From NCBI GenBank assembly GCA_003990745.1, contig RBNI01001432.1, positions 1 through 22,480 of the forward strand: a stretch of DNA of 22,480 nt, given 5' to 3'. Below the pieces are notes generated by a model. The model did not search any database. It was not told where the DNA came from and saw only the letters and a program-made list of their open reading frames with translations. This DNA comes from Jimgerdemannia flammicorona. Lineage: Eukaryota > Mucoromycota > Endogonomycetes > Endogonales > Endogonaceae. Every line of letters begins with the position of its first letter. Within the stretch, counting starts at the first letter, position 1. Positions 19,371 through 22,480 of this stretch are shown in pieces. A program made the translations under genes and the position numbers.

Positions 19371-20730
19371 CAAAAACTGTATTGTAAGTATTGCCAAAAG
19401 ATTGTATAACCTGAATGATACTAGAGAAAGATAGTCTCTACCAGCCTCTAAGAGACTTCGGCCATCACCAAAAGTCCATCAGCCCCAGATCTTCATCAGT
19501 GATTAGCAGCTCTAATGACTTCTATCTAATCTGTAGCCATCTCTCTTACCAAAGCCACTCTTCAATAGTCTTCTTCAGCCACTACACCACCCACCTAGAG
19601 AAGTCTAAATAGTAACTCAGATATTACAACTTCAGCAACCAGTATACATTTAAAACTACCACTCTCTCTACCAGAGAGAAGTTATATCCAGACCAGCCCA
19701 TCAATATGCCTTTCTATTTCTGTACCATCTCATATCACTACTCTCTTGGCAGAACTGTCTCAAATATTGAGAACCAAATACCCAGATATCTAACAGCCTC
19801 TTTAGTAGGTACAACTTATCCAAACCCACCCTCAGTCTCCAAACTAGTACTGAGCTCTAAAGTCTCATACTTATTCCAATTTAACTTCACTTCTATCAGC
19901 TCCTCATACTGTCTAATCTTCTCTTGTAAAATGTCCATATTCTCAACACTACCTAATCCTATCACTATATTATCTACAAAGGCCCCTAACTTCCAAAATA
20001 TCTCTCTCATTTACAGTCTAGTTAGCCATCTCCTTAGCCAGGCCAATATAGGCTCCAAAGAGAGAGCATAAAGGAGAGGAGAGAGAGAGTCTCTCTGTAG
20101 AACTTCTCTATCCAAAGCAAACTCTGGACTATATCAGCCATTCATCAGAACTGCTTCTCTATAGCTACACACCAATTCTATAAGCCTTTCAACCTCTTCT
20201 ACATCAAACCTAATCTTATGTAATACAGCCTTTAGAAAACACCACTGCACCCTATCATATGCCTTCTCCTGGTCTAAGAAGATCATTCTCCTATCAACTT
20301 GACACCTCCTATAGCCCTCTAAGATATTTTGCACTCAAGTAGTACTGTTCTTAATCTGCTGTCTCTTTATAAAGCCCCTCTGCTCCTCTCCCACCAGTCT
20401 ATTAATCTACTGTTATATCTTCTCTACCAAGACCTTTAAGACCAACTTTCTATCCATATTCAATAGTATTATTAGCCTCTAGTTTCACTACACCCTCCTG
20501 TCATCCTTCTCCTTATACAGCAAAGAGACCAACCCTAAGTTACTATTACTAATCCACTAGCTCTCTACCAATACAAAGTTGACTATCTCTATAAGCTAAG
20601 TATTAAACTTAGCCTAGAACTCCTTCCAAAACTCTTAAGGGAGTTCATTCTCTCCAGGTAATAAACTACTTAGCACCTTCTACAAAACCCCCAAAATATC
20701 CTCTAAAGACACTCTACCTATTATAGAAGC
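19340..20730 (-). pseudogene. LINE B ORF2, RT portion, inactivated
   Basis: One minus frame is readable from 20730 leftwards: 'LLPGENELPQEFW'-type start (Gln now TAA), 'GLVSLLYKEKDD', EEQRGFIKRQQI, FLDQEKAYDRVQW (20,250-20,290, Asp kept), 'RDSLSPLLYALSLEP', and AFVDNIVIG at 19,960-19,985, where FADD is changed at two places (Ala to Val, Asp to Asn with codon 19969-19971). A thumb-like part with 'EDLGLMDF' and 'WPKSLRGW' reaches about 19,340, where LINE A ORF1 begins. It is related to but clearly different from LINE A. The frame joins the 21432-22121 piece once the solo LTR and one copy of GAAGC are removed. Confidence 0.8.
20726..20730. repeat. Target-site duplication GAAGC, left copy
   Basis: The five bases directly before the solo LTR are identical to the five directly after it (21427-21431). 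Five bp is the normal duplication size for Gypsy integrase. Confidence 0.85.
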
Positions 20731-21426
20731 TATAATAGAATGATAAACAGATGAGACATAATAAGTAATCATATAACCCAGCAATGATATCACTATCAAT
20801 CAAGCATGATATATGATATATAAATACAGTAATCAGCACTACAATAACTGATCATTGCCTAATAATAAAAGTCCTGATCATAAAGTATTCCTGATTATAA
20901 ACTATCTGACAAAGATTACAATCACAAACCTTATCATAGTTATCAAATTAGTCACTTATACTTAGTCAAAAATTATAAATCAACTTGTATAAATACTCTC
21001 CAGTTTCTATCCAAAATAAAGATAGTTTTTAGTTTAGTCCTTGATATAAGAATCAAGTCCTCTTCTATATATATACATTTCTCTAAGTCTTAGTAATGAC
21101 ACCTAAGTGACTTTAGTGTTTTTAACTAAACTCCAGAAGTCTAGCTAACTTTTGCCAGAATTGAGACTAGTATAAGTCATAAAGATTTAAGTAAACCCAC
21201 TTATTGAATCTGAATTTCAAGGCAAATTCAGTCTGTATATAGCAAAGAATAAGTCCCTTACAACTACAGTTGATAAGAAAAACACTACTACTACAACTAC
21301 TTCTAAGTGAGTACTTTTTCATACTGAAGACCTCTTGGTATGCATTATATACTAAGTCTCTAAGTAATATCTTATTTTCCTAATTAACTAAAAGATAAGA
21401 GAGGAGTAGAAATAAGAGTTATTATA
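20731..21426 (+). repeat. Solo LTR of the same Gypsy family, RIP-damaged
   Basis: It starts TATAATAGAA (from TGTAATAGAA) and ends GAGTTATTATA (from ...TTATTACA), matching the reverse complement of the other LTRs and the + orientation of 22122-22480. It is 696 bp against 784-785, from small internal losses. TATAAATA is kept (20988-20995). No internal element sequence is present and a perfect GAAGC duplication flanks it, so it arose by LTR-LTR recombination after insertion into LINE B. Confidence 0.9.
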
Positions 21427-21431
21427 GAAGC
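21427..21431. repeat. Target-site duplication GAAGC, right copy
   Basis: Identical to 20726-20730; it closes the solo LTR insertion. Confidence 0.85.
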
Positions 21432-22121
21432 CCCCATTTTTGGCAATACCACTACTAGTTAGTTTCACACCAATAAGATATTCTCAATTTCTAGTATACT
21501 ATTATTTCCTCTCCCACTCTTATCACTCCAGAGGGTCTACTATTGCCCAGAGACCTCCTCTAGTATATCTGTAATACTAGAGACCTCAACTCTATTCTCT
21601 CATTAAATTAAAGCCCAGTAATGCCACACCTTCATAGTCTTCAAGATACCAGATAGATACTTAGTTGACTATTCTTCTTCTTCCAATCACTGAGCCCTCA
21701 GGCATACCAGAAGACTATTCACCACTCAGTCCTCTACCTCTCTCATATCTGACTGCAGATTGACCACCTCCTTAACTAGCTAGTGCCATTTCTTCTCTAT
21801 CAGCACTCTACCTTCCAATAACTGCAGCTGCTATCTCAGACCCCTCTTAACTCTCCTCTCCTCATTCTTTTGCTCCTTTCCAGTCACTCTCTCAATATCT
21901 CACCAATAAGTACCTGCTAAGTATTAAACCTGCCCCACTATTTAGTAACAGACAGACTACTATTCACTCATCTTGTCACTTCCTATCTAACCAAAATCAC
22001 AAATTGTTCCCTCTCTACCAGTTACTTAAGTAAGGCTATATTAAGACACCAATACTCTCCTCTACTACTAACTGCCTGAAATCTTCCATACACTTCTACT
22101 CTCTAATAATCAGACTATAGA
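21432..22121 (-). pseudogene. LINE B ORF2, end of endonuclease and linker, inactivated
   Basis: It continues LINE B upstream of the solo LTR. Next to the young LTR it reads QSDY at 22,106-22,117, where LINE A has QSDH: the catalytic His of the endonuclease is Tyr (C-to-T). 'EYWCLNIALL' follows, parallel to LINE A 'GYWYLNSSLL'. After a frame change, 'RAQQLEEEEQSTKYLSGILK' matches the linker block of LINE proteins before the RT. The N-terminal endonuclease must lie beyond the young LTR, outside the window. Confidence 0.7.
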
Positions 22122-22160
22122 TGTAATAGAACGAGCGAACAGATGGGACGCGACGAACGA

Positions 22161-22168
22161 TCACGTGA
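22161..22168. promoter_or_regulatory. TCACGTGA palindrome in LTR U3
   Basis: An E-box-type palindrome upstream of the LTR TATA box. The aligned sites in the older LTRs read CATGTG or CATATA-like, so CpG mutation erased it there. A bHLH site is likely by motif; this is not tested. Confidence 0.45.
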
Positions 22169-22176
22169 CCCGGCGA

Positions 22177-22184
22177 TGACGTCA
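22177..22184. promoter_or_regulatory. TGACGTCA palindrome in LTR U3
   Basis: A CRE/ATF bZIP consensus nine bases after the E-box. The aligned sites are TGATATCA in the 3' LTR and solo LTR and TGATGTCA in the 5' LTR. Stress- or cAMP-responsive control of the element is inference. Confidence 0.45.
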
Positions 22185-22437
22185 TCATACGATCGAGCGC
22201 GGCATACGAACGAACGAACGATGCGAAACGACGCGGAAAAAACGATATCCAGCTTATCCCCAATAATCGGCGCCGCAGCAACAGTTGCCACAGCTGCTGA
22301 TCATTGCCTAGTAATTGAGGTCCTGATCACAAAGTTATTCTTTACCAAAAACCACCTGACAAAGGTCATGATCACAAACCTCATTATAGTTACCAAATTA
22401 GTCACTCATACTTAGTCAGAAATCGCGGACCAACTTG

Positions 22438-22445
22438 TATAAATA
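22438..22445 (+). promoter_or_regulatory. LTR TATA box (TATAAATA)
   Basis: It is the same octamer at the matching place in all four LTRs (6363-6370, 14661-14668, 20988-20995, and here). It has no G or C and so cannot be hit by cytosine deamination. Transcription would start shortly downstream, defining the U3/R border. Confidence 0.55.
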
Positions 22446-22480
22446 CCCCCCAGTTTCCATCCGAAATAAAGCAGTTTTAG

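Larger units (their letters stand above)
22122..22480 (+). repeat. Unmutated LTR of the same Gypsy family, 5' part (runs off window)
   Basis: It starts TGTAATAGAACG and aligns with the other three LTRs, but it keeps dense CpG (for example 22130-22236) where they have TA, TG or CA. It holds TCACGTGA, TGACGTCA, three CGAA repeats (22207-22218) and TATAAATA. It lies inside the LINE B endonuclease, seven bases from the SDH motif. It is the youngest insertion in the window. The left flank ATAGA (22117-22121) should recur at the far end if a full element or solo LTR is intact. Confidence 0.85.

Noticed and set aside
22143..22415. Plus-strand 90-codon ORF in the young LTR, and the minus ORF 22096-22281
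   Set aside because: Both lie in LTR U3 and cross promoter motifs, and they are not preserved in the other LTR copies.

Overview
The window looks like a stack of dead transposable elements in a filamentous fungus. The evidence is a Ty3/Gypsy chromovirus with a C-terminal chromodomain, two Tad1-like LINE bodies (endonuclease plus reverse transcriptase), and a mutation pattern resembling repeat-induced point mutation (RIP): dense C-to-T and G-to-A transitions, near-total CpG loss, and in-frame stops that almost all read as former CAA, CAG, CGA or TGG codons. I see no intact host gene, tRNA, rRNA or CRISPR array. The species cannot be named from the sequence.

Layout. 1-2471: a decayed two-gene unit on the + strand, the C-terminal part of a DUF7869-type (transposase-like) protein followed by a coiled-coil protein with a cysteine cluster. 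2472-2940: a CpG-containing, unmutated island with no convincing gene. About 2960-5000: very AT-rich decayed DNA, perhaps the remains of another LTR element. About 5004-5916: the 3' end of a LINE (minus strand) with an (AAT)n tail. 5917-14998: a 9.1 kb Gypsy chromovirus on the minus strand with both LTRs, gag, protease, RT, RNase H, integrase, chromodomain, and an extra ORF between pol and the 3' LTR. 14999 to about 19370: LINE A (minus; ORF1 and ORF2). About 19340-22121: LINE B (minus; ORF2 only), split by a solo LTR at 20731-21426 with a perfect GAAGC target duplication. 22122-22480: the start of a fourth LTR of the same family (+ strand) that is not mutated and is rich in CpG. It runs off the window.

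The genes do not work together as a pathway; they are layers of insertion. LINE B came before the solo LTR and the young LTR, which both sit inside it. The most informative features are the accessory ORF of the Gypsy element, the same Asp-to-Asn lesion at the second Asp of the catalytic pair in three separate reverse transcriptases, and the unmutated LTR. That LTR shows which promoter motifs (TCACGTGA and TGACGTCA) were erased in the older copies while the TATA box survived.
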